Assembly (NCBI RefSeq): GCF_023053635.1
Contig: NC_086192.1
Span: forward strand, 15,104,001 to 15,168,000
DNA from: Elgaria multicarinata webbii
Lineage: Eukaryota > Chordata > Lepidosauria > Squamata > Anguidae
Length of the DNA: 64,000 nt
Reading direction: 5' to 3'
Shown here: positions 33,944 through 43,812 of the stretch, in pieces
Layout of the letters: each line of letters begins with the position of its first letter
Position numbering within the stretch: position 1 is the stretch's first letter
Notes under the pieces: model-generated
Seen by the model: the letters and a program-made list of their open reading frames with translations, nothing else
Told to the model about the DNA's origin: nothing
Database searches by the model: none
Position numbers and translations under genes: made by a program

Positions 33944-34260
33944 CTGGAGGAGACCAGAGAAACATGGGGCCATTCTAAATGATCCCCCTCTGGGGATGTC
34001 AGAGAATATCCAGTTTGAGCTCAAGATCAGTGGGTTTCCACCAGCTTGGCCCTGACAGATGCCAGCTGGGGGGGGGGTCCCCACTTACCAGTGAGCCTCC
34101 ATTCTTGTGTAAACGCCACCATTTATGGCCACCATTTTGCGCAAAATGAGAATGAACAAAAAAAAGCTTGGCCACCATTTCCCACAAAATGGGGGTCGCA
34201 GAGAGGAAGGAACAGCGCTCACATAGTGCTGGGCATCTGCGGACTATCCGGCAGCTCTCC

Positions 34261-34380
34261 CCACATTTATTTATTTATTTATTACATTTTTATACCGCCC
34301 AATAGCCGAAGCTCTCTGGGCGGTTCACAAAAATTAAAACTTCTCTTCAAGCATTTTAAAACACAAATACAAAATACAAT
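34261..34380 (-). mobile_element. L2-like LINE 3' end
   Basis: (ATTT)n, then ACCGCCCAATAGCCGAAGCT and GGGCGGTTCACAAAAATT. In the SSC4D intron. Confidence 0.85.
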
Positions 34381-34669
34381 ATAAAAAGCACAACCGGAAT
34401 AAAACCACACAGCAAAAAATTAATATAGGTTAAAATATGAGATTAAAACAGCTAAGTTTAAATTTAAGTTAAATTAAGTGTTAAGATACTGAGAAAATAA
34501 AAAGGTCCACACATTGGACCTTTGCACATTGGAGTCGAGAAAGTGGCGGGGGACCAGTAAACAGTGTGCAGGGTGGGTGCGGGAGGATTCGCCCATCCTT
34601 ACGGACCCCGTCATGATGATTTGTAATTTTGAGTGGTTCTGCTAAAACTGGAATGCAGAACTCCTGGCC

Positions 34670-34733
34670 TGTGAGCCTTGAGCTTCGGCTATTGGGCGGT
34701 ATAAAAATGTAAATAAATAAATAAATAAATAAA
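34670..34733 (+). mobile_element. L2-like LINE 3' end
   Basis: GAGCTTCGGCTATTGGGCGG, TATAAAAATG and (TAAA)n. It faces the 34261 copy head to head. Confidence 0.8.
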
Positions 34734-35486
34734 ATAATCCAGCCTCTGGAATGATGGGATGATTTAGTAGCGATGCCTCCTTTTAGAAAGACAATTAGCA
34801 GAGAAAAACAAAAAGGCAAAACAGAATGAGCATTTACCAGCCCCACATGCGCACAAGGCTATTTTAGAAGGAAAGGGGACCGCACCCTTCTTTGGTGAAG
34901 AAAGGGGGAAATGGTTTTACTCACAAATAATCTTGCATATAGAATGCAGGTGCAGCGTAGAGTTTCAAAAAGGAGTTTGTCCAGTCTGTTTTGTGTTCCA
35001 TTACACAGGCAGGAGCAAGAGGGGAAGCAGAAGTGCTCCCAGCAAATGGTGAGGTCAGAGAGGGGGAAAAGCAAGGGGAGGAGCAAAAGGAAGAAATCAC
35101 AGGAAACCACCCTGTAGGGTATAGAGATCCTAGGGCTAGCTGTGGCCAAAATTTCCATGAATGAACTAACACCGCCCCCTGCCGGTCATTTGCAGTTGAT
35201 GTTGCAAGACTTCCGACACAGGGCTCCGCAATCCAGCCCGTGGAGCCTTTCCCTGGGGAGAGCCCAATGACATCAGTGGGTGTGGTCAAACCCACTGACA
35301 TCATACAGCCTGCAGAAAACCTCGGGGGCCCATTCTGGTTCTGCACCCCAATAACATTCTGCATCCCTGTTCTGAAAAGAGGAGAGATTTAAGTCCACTA
35401 CAAATAATAATTTTAAACACTACTACTACTACTACTACTACTACCAGCTAAAGATGATCATTGAGATAACTCCCCGATGCACTCAC

Positions 35487-35558
35487 GTTTCCCGTTTTGC
35501 AATGAGGCCGTGACCGATTTGCCGGTGGGGGCCCTCGCTGCTTGGGTGGGCATCAGTT
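35487..35558 (-). CDS. SSC4D: SSC4D linker exon between SRCR 1 and 2
   Basis: A 72-bp exon for residues 166-189: ELMPTQAARAPTGKSVTASL then QNGK. The acceptor is CTTTGCAG|AA and the donor AAAC|gtgagt. Human EFLPTQPPTRKMLTS...LPNGKSEGSVRLVGG has the same start (PTQ) and end (NGK). It joins to domain 2 as [13 protein letters not shown]. Confidence 0.92.
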
Positions 35559-35972
35559 CTGCAAAGAGAACCAAAGAAGAAACACAAATTTTGGCATGGC
35601 TGCAGAATCCCCTACAACGCAACAGGATTTCATATTTTTACTGCCGTTTTATGCCTACTTGGGAGGGATTTCACCTTGGAAGATGACCAAGAAATACTTA
35701 AAATAAATACAATATAAATAAACTTTCAGTGATCGGTGAAGAGAGGGACTGAGGAACACCTCGGACACTGAGCGCAAGTGTATCCCACATCCTTGTCTGT
35801 GTAAGGATGGAAGGTGTGTTTTAATACAAACTGTGGTGTAGTGCAGTCTGGGCTCATAGGAGTGCAGCACCTGCATTTTTTAATTTTCTGGGACGGTGAC
35901 GTCCTCTGCCAACTCTCACCCTTCCGCAGACTTCTCTGTTCGCTCCGAGCTGAGCTGCAATCCTCACCACAG

Positions 35973-36508
35973 TGTCGTGTACTGTAGCGGCTCTAGCTTT
36001 CTCTGGGAGACGAATGAGGTAAAGGGCTAGGCAATTTATAAAGCTTTACTGCAATTAATAAACGTTTCTGTAACGCAATCTAGGCATTTTCTGAGAAACT
36101 CCCCCTTATCCAAAAACTATGTAAACTAAGCAAGACAATTGTTCATTTAAAGAAAAGAAAAGGTTTTAAAAATATCTATAACTTCAAGGTGGTTGATACG
36201 TGGGCGATTTCTCATGTAATCTGTCCGCCTGTCTCTTTGCCACTAACCTTGCTGAACGTTTTAGTTTCTGGCAATTCTTAGCATCTAGTAAGGTTTCTAA
36301 ATGCTCACCCCCAGAAGTTGACTCCCTGTCCCCGGAAAGCATAGAATTTGGTTTTGAAGAGATAGACTCTGGAGGGGGCAGATTTCCAGCTGAAGCCTCT
36401 CCCGTGTGAACCTCCTCCCCCATTGGCTCGGCATCTTCTGAGTCTGTTTCTGATTGATTGATTGCATCACCTGCTCTCAATATAGGAGCAGTAGGGTTGT
36501 ATATGACA
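35973..36508 (-). mobile_element. Solo LTR, U3-ORF family (diverged)
   Basis: About 536 bp in an SSC4D intron, in the gene's own orientation. It shares GCAAGACAATTGTTCATTTA and the frame beginning DAINQSETDSED with the 24 kb copy; the open frame is 36184-36480. The 5-bp duplication is no longer clear, so it is older than the 24 kb and 49 kb copies. Flanking host sequence resembles 38320-38470 and shows the LTR entered a third copy of that tandem unit. Confidence 0.75.
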
Positions 36509-36581
36509 AATAGCTGTAGGGGAAATGAATCTTCCCAGCAACAATATATAGTTCTTTATTGTAATGCATTCTAGGATGGTG

Positions 36582-37171
36582 TCATGATTTCAAGTGCTCT
36601 TGCTGAGATACAAGACAATAAAGAGGTCCGCTGTGCAATCCATAAAACCTTTATTCAGTAAATAGACACCTCTTCGCACCTGAAGGGAGTGTAAATGCTA
36701 GGAACTATCCTCTAAGGTGATTTAGCCTAACAAAGCAAGGCTGTTGTCCATCAACTAAAAGGGCAGTTTCTCGCTGTGCTTGACAGGCTTTTTCCAGACC
36801 CCTCCTTCAAGGAGGGTCTCCAAGGTGTAACTCTGCCATGTGGCTATTCTAGCAGACTGCCTCCTACCTCCTCTCAACTCTGCCTGCTTGACCCTGCAGC
36901 GGACTTTGTGGTCCGTCAGTTCTGATGCTCCCTCTCCCTCCAACAGAGTTCCCAGGGAGGAGGAGGAAGACGATCTCTGAGCCGGGGGCCCCTGTTCGAT
37001 AAGTTCCTGGGAAGATTCCTCCTTGACTCCTGGAGAGCCTTGGAGAATTTCCACCCCTGCTTCCTGTCCCAGCTAGTCTTCTTCTTCAGGCTCCGAGTCC
37101 AATTCAGGATCACCACCAGGGGATACAAGCCCTAACTTCTTCCCCCACCACATCTGCATTGCAACCCAACA
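36582..37171 (-). mobile_element. Solo LTR, U3-ORF family (diverged, second)
   Basis: Starts TGTCATGATTTCAAGTGCTC; shared blocks are CTTTATTCAGTAAATAGACA and AAGCAAGGCTGTTGTCCATC. The open frame at 36755-37054 has the RVKQAELRGGRRQSARIATW end. The right border is uncertain (about 37150-37171). It ends within about 20-40 bases of the SSC4D domain 1 splice donor. Confidence 0.65.
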
Positions 37172-37188
37172 GGCCCCAACTTTTGTAC

Positions 37189-37494
37189 CGTTACATGTGA
37201 CGGCCACGTCCTCGTAGTGGTAGCAGTTGTGGATGCCCCATCCATGGCTGCTGCACTCACTGAGGGCCGCCTCCCGCCCTTTGCAGTCCACGTTGTCGAG
37301 GAAAATGGGCCCTCGCCCCTGGCCGAAGGAGAGGGTGGCCGGCATGGCGATGGCGTGGCCGCAACCGAGCTGGCGGCACACCACGTTGGCATCCACGATG
37401 TCCCAGTCGTCGTCGCACACCGTGCCCCAGGTGCGGTTATAGAAGATCTCCACGCGCCCCTGGCAACGGCTGCGCCCGTTGACAAGCCGTAGGT
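37189..37494 (-). CDS. SSC4D: SSC4D exon: SRCR domain 1
   Basis: A 306-bp exon for residues 64-165, from [20 protein letters not shown] to [11 protein letters not shown]. It has eight cysteines in group B order. [28 protein letters not shown] and [10 protein letters not shown] match the human first domain nearly fully. The acceptor is CTTCTTCCAG|AC and the donor AACG|gtacaa, a weaker donor than the others (gtacaa instead of gtgag/gtaag). NRT (YNRTWG) is a possible N-glycosylation site. Confidence 0.96.
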
Positions 37495-37559
37495 CTGGAA
37501 GAAGGAGGTTGCCAGTCAGGGCCAGCTCCAACATCCCTCCAGATGTTTTGGACTGAAAC

Positions 37560-37750
37560 CTGAAGCTTCACACCTTGAGTTCAGGCTGAAACCCGAAGCG
37601 GAAGCACCTCGGATAGCTCCTTTAGAGTTCTGACTGACTGATTCGGACTGAACCCCGAAGCTTCACACCTTGAGTTCAGGCTGAAACCCGAAGTGGAAGC
37701 ACCTCGGATAGCTCCTTTAGAGTTCTGACTGGTTCAGATTGAAACTCGGA
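37560..37750. repeat. Tandemly doubled MITE arm
   Basis: Two copies, about 104 bp apart, of a unit with CTGAAGCTTCACACCTTGAG and AAGCACCTCGGATAGCTCCT. They are related to the fold-back at 31300. In the SSC4D intron just before domain 1. Confidence 0.75.
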
Positions 37751-38170
37751 ATGGATTCACCACCCCAGTGACACCACCATCAGCCTCCACTGACTAGCGG
37801 CCAGCCCACATCGGTTCCGTGGGATCCTCGGAACCTCCATTTTCACCGCAAAACAGTTGGGAGAGGTGTAAGCTGCAAACGTTCTGCAACTCCTTTGTTG
37901 GGCCACAACTGCTCTCAGGGTAGTGCCCCAAATTAGAAACCATGGTGGGCCGTCTCCAGAGACCCGGCCTCGCTACTGTAGAATGCCCTTGCTTCGGGCT
38001 CTTGGCTAGTTCGAAGCCTCCTCTTGGGACTGTGCCAAGCACCGTTTAGGAATCCCAGGCACTATTAAGGACTTGCTTTCCCAACTCTTACATGAATCAT
38101 GATCCATGAATCACAACTTCCAGATTCACTAATATTCACTGTGTGTGTGTGTGTTGCAGTAAACTCTCAC

Positions 38171-38206
38171 CTGGAATGGGCGTCTGGGCCACCTCGGAGC
38201 CACCAG
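38171..38206 (-). CDS. SSC4D: SSC4D 36-bp N-terminal linker exon, copy 2
   Basis: Twelve codons, residues 52-63: (A)GGSEVAQTPIP, joining to DLRLVNG of domain 1. The acceptor is CCATTTCAG|CT and the donor CCAG|gtgaga. Human has QPTPLPFP-ELRLVGG at this place, so TPIP corresponds to TPLP. It is a near copy of 38819-38854. Confidence 0.88.
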
Positions 38207-38818
38207 CTGAAATGGAAAAGATAATGGTTAATTACCTGGATTACGTCCCAGTTCCGTACTTAATGGACAAGTGGTGTAATAGAGGCAGGGCTCACAGGGA
38301 CAGCCCTGGCACTTTTTTAATTAGCAGGGACATTGGTGTCATCTGTCACCCCACTCAGATGTCTCTGTTCTTGTTGAGCTTAGCTGCCATCCTCAAAGTA
38401 GCTAGAGGGGAAATGAATCTTCCGAGCATCAATATATTGTACCTTGTTGTAACACAAAGGATATTGGGTTGGTCTGGTCTGGAATGGACCCCTGGCGAGA
38501 TGAAAACTCCTAGAACTCCAGTGAGTTGATCTGGATCAATGCAGCGGCCTGCATTTTGAGACTCCCCTTGAGGGTGTGGCTTCAGAGGCCATTTCGATGC
38601 GTGCCTGTGGTTCAAACCTTACCTCTCCACCACAGCTGGTTATATTTTGTGTTTAACTCACATAGGCATGATGCAAGTTGCAGTCCAACCTATCTAGAGG
38701 GCACCAAGTAAGAGAAGGCTGATGTACTCCCAGCAGCCGAAGGTCTCCAACACCTTGGACAAAAAGAGGTCTTTCCTGGCCTTGATACCTCACATCCTTT
38801 ACCTGGATGAAATCTCAC

Positions 38819-38854
38819 CTGGAATAGGCATCTGGAGCACCTTGGAGCCACTGG
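38819..38854 (-). CDS. SSC4D: SSC4D 36-bp N-terminal linker exon, copy 1
   Basis: Twelve codons, residues 40-51: (A)SGSKVLQMPIP. The acceptor is CTGTTTCAG|CC and the donor CCAG|gtgaga; both sites and the phase are kept. It differs from copy 2 at about nine of 36 bases. Because both are phase 1 and 36 bp long, the mRNA may hold either or both; the 581-residue count assumes both. Confidence 0.82.
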
Positions 38855-39241
38855 CTGAAACAGAAGAGGTAGTTCTTAGTTATATGAATTACATCCCAGT
38901 TCCATTCTTAGTGGGTGTTGTTGTTGTCATGGAATCAGAGTTCACAGGGATGTATCGCTGGCCCTCTTTTATTGGCCGGGATGCTGATGTTATCTGCCAC
39001 CCACTTCAGACGTCTGCGTTCCCTCTGAGCTTAGCATCAATCCCCGTAGCCAGAACTGGTTGGGTTCATATGGATCGACATAACGGCCTGCGATTCTGGA
39101 TTCTGTATGTGGACGTGGCCAGGTGGATTGTCATGCTGAGCTCCTGCACTGACGAATTTATCACTACACTGTCGGGATAGCCATCACAGGGAAATTCAGC
39201 CTTTTTTGGCTCAGCAGATTTCCCCCAAGGCTCGGCTTATA

Positions 39242-39700
39242 TCATAGAATAGTAGAGTCAGAAGGGGCCTACAAGGCCATCGAGTCCAACCCCCTGCTCA
39301 ATGCAGGAATCCACCCTAAAGCATCCCTGACAGATGGCTGTCCAGCTGCCTAGTGTGGAAAAGCCCACCACCTCCCTAGGTAACTAGTTCCATTGTCATA
39401 CTGCTCTAACTGTCAGGAAGTTTTTCCTGATGTCCAGCTGGAATCTGGCTTCCTTTAACTTGAGCCCGTTATTTCATGTCCTGCACTCTGGGAGGATCGA
39501 GAAGAGATCCTGGCCCTCCTCTGTGTGACAACCTTTCAAGAATTTGAAGAGTGCTATCATGTCTCCCCTCAATCTTCTCTTCCCCAGGCTAAACCTGCCC
39601 AGTTCTTTCAGTCTCTCTTCATCGGGCTTTGTTTCCAGACCCCTGATCATCCTCATTTCCCTCCTCTGAACACGCTCCAGCTGAGCTGTGGTATTTTCCC
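39242..39700 (-). mobile_element. CR1-like LINE, end of ORF2 and 3' end
   Basis: Minus-strand frame reads [39 protein letters not shown] and [18 protein letters not shown], then the 3' end with TTCTATGATATAAG. It is a long and well-kept CR1-like copy, 5' truncated. Confidence 0.88.
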
Positions 39701-40666
39701 CAGAATCTGATTTTTCGTGTTTGGCCACCCCGTAAAATTGCCATTTACGCAAATTGCAGCCGCAGTGAGTGGGTGCTCAGGGGACTACACGGAAGGCCCG
39801 TGATGGCCATGGATTGCCCACGTGTGGCCTAGCAATAGCTGAGTTCTTGGACAGGGCCCCTCAATCATTTGGGATATTGACAGTGTCAGGGGCACTCTCA
39901 CAAAATGGCTGCCATGGCGGGGTCACCCATTCACAAAAGAGCTACCATGCTAGGCTTGGCCAGTCACAAAACACTTCATTCCCAGAAGGATAACAAGGGG
40001 GAAAAATACTTTCTGCAACCATTTCAGAGAAAGGAAACTGACGAAAGTGAGAGACTAGAAACCTGGCCAGGAAGGCCACATGGGTCCCAGCGGCATTCTG
40101 GGAATTGACGGTGTCTCTGAAGGCTGGTGGTTCACTTTGCAATATGTCAGGCAACCAATTTAATAATAATAATTTTTTAAAATGTAAAATATTAAATGAA
40201 AGGAAAATCAAGAAGGACAGAGAGACTGGTGTGTGCCAAAAGAGGTATTTGTGGGCACAGCGGTGCCCACGAGCACCGTGTTGGAGACCCGAGGCTTAAC
40301 ACAGTAATGGCACACTCACCGACGTAGAGCAATACTCAGTAACTAAGCCTCAGACGTGATTTGGGCTACCTGTTCCCCGGGGGAACAGAACTGGCTACAT
40401 GTCCCTGTGCCTGAATTCATCCTCAAAATCACTCAGTGCAGATTAGATACTTGACACTAGCATTTTGACGTGCCGTGGAACAAACCTTGGGCCAGTTTGA
40501 AAGCTGGAAAAAGCATTTGGGGGATTGAGAAAAAGTGGATTTCACAAGCGGAGCGAGCATAAGACAAACATTCCAAGGGATCCCAATGAGGCAGTAGATC
40601 TAATTTCCGATTAGATCCCCAGGAAAAAAAAAAGAAGCCCTTTATGGCACTAGTTGCCTTCTGACA

Positions 40667-40668
40667 TC

Positions 40669-40699
<31 letters not shown>

Positions 40700-40708
40700 T
40701 TTTCTCTC
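40667..40708. repeat. (TC)n microsatellite
   Basis: CTCTCTCTGTCTCTCTCTCT, about 20 units with one break. Confidence 0.85.
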
Positions 40709-41204
40709 TGGGCCAAATTAGATCTGATGCAATTAGCAACTGTATGAATGGGTGTCTGTGGTTTTCTTGGAGCACCGAAACAGCAGGCGCTGGGGAGGAG
40801 TGTTGGGTCTGATGCTATGCCTCCCTATGCCCCGCCAAGGTCCTGATCCAGCCTGAACCCACCCCTACACAGGTTTTTATGCCTAGTATAGCCCTCTACT
40901 TCCGTCTGAATATCTGAACATTGGAATTTCCCCTTCCCGCACACTGGGATGCCGGTACTTCCTCTGAGTTGTCTTGGGCATCCCACTTAAAAACTAGAGT
41001 CTCACGGATCCTTACTCCAAGGTAGGAAACCTTTTTGAAGTCAAGGACCAGGTAGGAAGCAGTCAGGGGCTATGTATCAGCACTGGATGGGACCAGAGGG
41101 AACGGGTTTTACAAAATCCACACACTCCTGGTTTTAAATGGAAGAAAAGCCCCAAGGGGGTTAGCAATGCAGGATCCGAAAAAGCATTTAAACGTAACAC
41201 TAGT

Positions 41205-41256
41205 AGATCATATGATATGATATGATATGATATGATATGATATGATATGATATGAT
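41205..41256. repeat. (TATGA)n microsatellite
   Basis: About ten pure ATATG units directly left of a hairpin MITE. A further ATGATATGAG..ATGATATGA remains on its right side, so the MITE landed in or next to the run. Confidence 0.9.
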
Positions 41257-41578
41257 AGGGTGACCCTATGGAAAGGAGGACAGGGCTCCTGTATCTTTAA
41301 CAGTTACATAGAAAAGGGAATTTCAGCCGGCGTCATTTGTATGCATGCAGAACCTGGTGAAATTCCCTCTTCATCCCAACAGTTAAAGTGGCAGGAGCCC
41401 TGCATAGTGTGACCAGATACAAAAGAGGGAAGGGCTCTTGCAGCTTTAACTGTTGGGATGGAGAGGGAATTTCACTGGGTGCTGCAGACATACAAATGAC
41501 ACCTGCTGAAATTCCCTTTTCTATACAACTGTTAAAGATACAGGAGCCCAGTCCTCCTTTCCATAGCGTCACCCTATG
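41256..41578. mobile_element. Long hairpin MITE
   Basis: About 322 bp. It begins AGGGTGACCCTATGGAAAGG and ends CCTTTCCATAGCGTCACCCT. Inner arms also pair: AAATTCCCTCTTCATCCCAA faces TTGGGATGGAGAGGGAATTT. There is no ORF of note. It lies in SSC4D intron 1, 260 bp from the signal-peptide exon. I recall this palindrome from reptile genomes but cannot name it. Confidence 0.85.
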
Positions 41579-41596
41579 ATATGAGTTATGATATGA

Positions 41597-41795
41597 ACCA
41601 TAGGCTGAAGCTCAGAAGGACAGCCCCTGTTTTGCACAGGTTCAATCCCCGGCAACTCCAGATAGGGCTGGCAAAGGATCATTCCTGAAACCCTGGAGAG
41701 ATGCTGCTGCCAGTCCGTGTTGACAATACTGGGCTAGATGGACCCAGGGTCTGACTCTGTAGAAGGCAGCATCCTAGATTCCTGTTCCTAAGGAT
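41597..41795 (+). mobile_element. tRNA-derived SINE (reptile type)
   Basis: Has a B box GGTTCAATCCC at 41639, then GGCAACTCCAGATAGGGCTG, GGGCTAGATGGACCCAGGGT and TAGAAGGCAGCATCCTAGAT. Antisense relatives are at 49345-50110 and 58795-58990. Confidence 0.8.
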
Positions 41796-41837
41796 TGGTT
41801 GAGCACCAAAGCAAAGGGCTGTGCATGAGGTGTTCAC

Positions 41838-41955
41838 CTGTCGGAAAAAGGTAAAGGAGAGGTCCGAGCGTTGGCAGGATCAGCAAGGCAGGTGTCACCC
41901 GGAGTCCAGGCTTCCGATCTCTCTCCCTGTGTCCCGGACAGGAACCAATGTTCAT
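41838..41955 (-). CDS. SSC4D: SSC4D first coding exon: signal peptide
   Basis: Encodes residues 1-39: MNIGSCPGHRERDRKPG, then a hydrophobic stretch VTPALLILPTLGPLLYLF and PT before the donor ACAG|gtgaac in phase 1. It is recognised from the human N-terminus, which as I recall reads MHKEAEMLIG...LLLLPLASA; here the frame upstream of the chosen ATG reads REAEM, matching KEAEM. The true start may therefore be a few codons upstream if another exon supplies MHK. Next exon in the transcript is 38819-38854. Cleavage is likely near PTASG. The call rests on short similarity and phase, so it is less sure than the SRCR exons. Confidence 0.75.
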
Positions 41956-42189
41956 TTCTGCTTCTCGCAGGACTCCGCGGAAGATCTTCCGATGGTCTCC
42001 CAAGGAAATGACGGCAAAGCCGCGCCTGAGAAGTAAGGGAGACCTGGAGTATGAGCATCCCTCTCTCGTGACACATAATATACGTACTACTAAAATTAGC
42101 ACTGCGTGTTCTTATGACGAACATGGCGTACTAGAACCCAACGGGGTCATCCCACGAAGCTGGATGGTGGGATATTGAGGACCGATAAA

Positions 42190-42720
42190 AGGAAGTCGTC
42201 TCAGGTCCAGGTTATCTGAAAGACCAGATCCTCCGTTACGAGTCTGGCCGTCCTCTGAGATCTTCAGGGGAAGCCCTTCTCTCGGTCCCACCACCATCGC
42301 AGGCATGCCTGGTGGGAACGCGGGAGAGGGCCTTCTCGGTGGCTACCCCAGGGCTTTGGAACTCCTGTCCCTGGGAAGCTAGACCGGCTGCCTCCCTGGT
42401 GTGTTTCCGGAAGTAGGCTAAAGCTTTCTTGTTTCTGTCCACGTTCTCCACACCAGGCATCATTTTGTTCCCTTCTATCACTTTCACTGAATGGTGACCC
42501 TAAGTTCCCCCTATCTACTTTCCTCTCACCCTGTGTCATTTTATATACCTCTATCATATCTCTCTTTACTCATTTTTTCCCCTAAGCTAAAAAGTCTCCA
42601 ATGTTGTAACGTTTCCTTGAGGTGCAGCTTTTCCACTTCGACAATGTCCTTTCTGAGGTGCAGTGACCAGAATGGTAGTCAGTATTCCAAGTGTGGATGC
42701 AACATAGCTTTATATTTATT
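42190..42720. mobile_element. LINE fragments, L2-like (+) then CR1-like (-)
   Basis: 42190-42420 encodes the L2-like GEGLLGGYPRALELLSLGS region (AGGGCCTTCTCGGTGGCTAC). 42480-42715 reads on the minus strand like a CR1-type end of ORF2 (CTAAAAAGTCTCCAATGTTG, TCCAAGTGTGGATGCAACA). Both are degraded. Confidence 0.55.
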
Positions 42721-42721
42721 T

Positions 42722-43215
42722 ACTAGCTGTACCCAGCGTAACATACGCCGTTGTAGCATATCTTAAAGTTAATTAATTAAATATCATTGCGGGGGCTGCT
42801 TGGAGGCCGCCGATACAGCGCTGTCTGGCAGACCTGGGCAGCAGGGAGGTCGGGGGGACGGGGAGCAGGTGTCCCCTTCTCCCTGGGGTTCCTGTCAGTC
42901 TTGGGCTGCCCACTCAGCTCGCATGAGATTAGGCCGGGGCCGGAGCTCGCAGCAGGTGAGCGGCCTTCCACCCAGCCACCGAGGGCCCCGGCCGTGCCTC
43001 GCTCATGCTCCGGACCGTGGTGCTGCCCCCTTCGTGGGGGGGGGGAGCGAAGAGGCAGAAAGGGGGGCAGGATTACCTTCGAAAGCCTGGAGGAGTTGGG
43101 CGAGGGGCTCAGCTACCTGTATCAGCTGACATTACACATTGTTACTGTTGCTTAGCAACCTGTATCAGCTGAAGCCTGTACGGAAACATACCTAAGCGTT
43201 TTATATATAGAGATG
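42722..43215. mobile_element. Unclassified repeat, possibly DNA-transposon derived
   Basis: Borders read ACTAGCTGTACCCAGCGTAA at the left and GCGTTTTATATATAGAGATG at the right, phrases I associate with a widespread reptile repeat I cannot name. The middle is GC-rich (GGCCGGGGCCGGAGCTCGCA) and may be captured DNA. GGCGAGGGGCTCAGCTACCT and GCTTAGCAACCTGTATCAGC follow. No credible ORF. Confidence 0.4.
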
Positions 43216-43349
43216 ATTATTATTATTATTTCGAGTCTTTTTGATCAAGTCCTGGAGTGCGTCTGACTGACGTTTTTTAAAATTGATTTAGATATATGTT
43301 GTTGTGTGTGCAACCTGTTCCATGTCCTTAGGTGAATGGTATAATATGC

Positions 43350-43432
43350 AGGTGGATTCCTGCATTGAGAAGGGGGTTGGACTCGATGGCCTTGTAGGCC
43401 CCTTCCAACTCTGCTGTTCTATGATTCTATGA
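43350..43432 (+). mobile_element. CR1-like LINE 3' end (short)
   Basis: Only the last 80 bp: TTGGACTCGATGGCCTTGTA to ATGATTCTATGA. Confidence 0.85.
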
Positions 43433-43717
43433 TATATATCTTTATATAACGTATTTTAAATGGGTTTGAATAGCTTCAGCTATGGGTGGTATAGAAATAT
43501 AATGAATGATTGATTGAATGTAAGCATTCTTGGCTGAGGAGCAACATAAAAAATACTTTTAATAAATAAATATGCTCCTACCCAGCCTCTGCTAACCTGG
43601 TGCCCTCCGGATGTTTCGGATTCCCAGTCTTTTTAGCCTCCACCAGCATGCCCAATGGTTAGGGATGGCACTTTATTTTATTTAATGTATTATTGTATTA
43701 TATTGTATTTAATGTTG

Positions 43718-43764
43718 TTCCCCACCTCGATCCAGAGGGAGAGGCGGGTAAGAAATAAATAAAT

Positions 43765-43811
<47 letters not shown>

Positions 43812-43812
43812 T
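43718..43812 (+). mobile_element. LINE-like tail with (TTA)n
   Basis: GTTCCCCACCTCGATCCAGA, GGGAGAGGCGGGTAAGAAAT, then (AAAT)n and about 14 TTA units. It is the presumed source type of the 5.5 kb minisatellite unit. Confidence 0.8.

Larger units (their letters stand above)
38130..39180. repeat. Tandem duplication containing an SSC4D exon
   Basis: Sequence at 38160-38570 is repeated at 38808-39120, offset about 648 bp, including the 36-bp exon, both splice sites and about 300 bp of upstream intron. Shared text includes TTGAGCTTAGCTGCCATCCT versus CTGAGCTTAGCATCAATCCC. Identity by eye is moderate, so it is not recent. A third, exonless piece surrounds the LTR at 35973-36508. Confidence 0.8.
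26798..41955 (-). other. SSC4D: SSC4D gene, coding span (eleven exons)
   Basis: Scavenger receptor cysteine-rich family member with four domains, a secreted protein whose ligand is not firmly known. The coding exons (sum 1746 bp, 581 residues plus stop) lie at 41838-41955, 38819-38854, 38171-38206, 37189-37494, 35487-35558, 33629-33943, 32234-32317, 31509-31586, 29587-29898, 28978-29049 and 26798-27114. Every junction is phase 1 and every internal exon is a multiple of three, so exons can be skipped or duplicated without frame change. The human protein as I recall it is 575 residues, and its linkers match ([48 protein letters not shown]). It lies between YWHAG and DTX2 as in human. 5' UTR exons and promoter were not found. 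Confidence 0.93.

Noticed and set aside
41638-41650. tRNA-like B box as a tRNA gene
   Set aside because: It is within a SINE; no cloverleaf or matching A box at the right distance was seen.
42787-43155. GC-rich stretch as a gene exon or CpG promoter for SSC4D
   Set aside because: It is enclosed by repeat borders and has no splice logic with the SSC4D phase pattern. It was left as an unclassified element.
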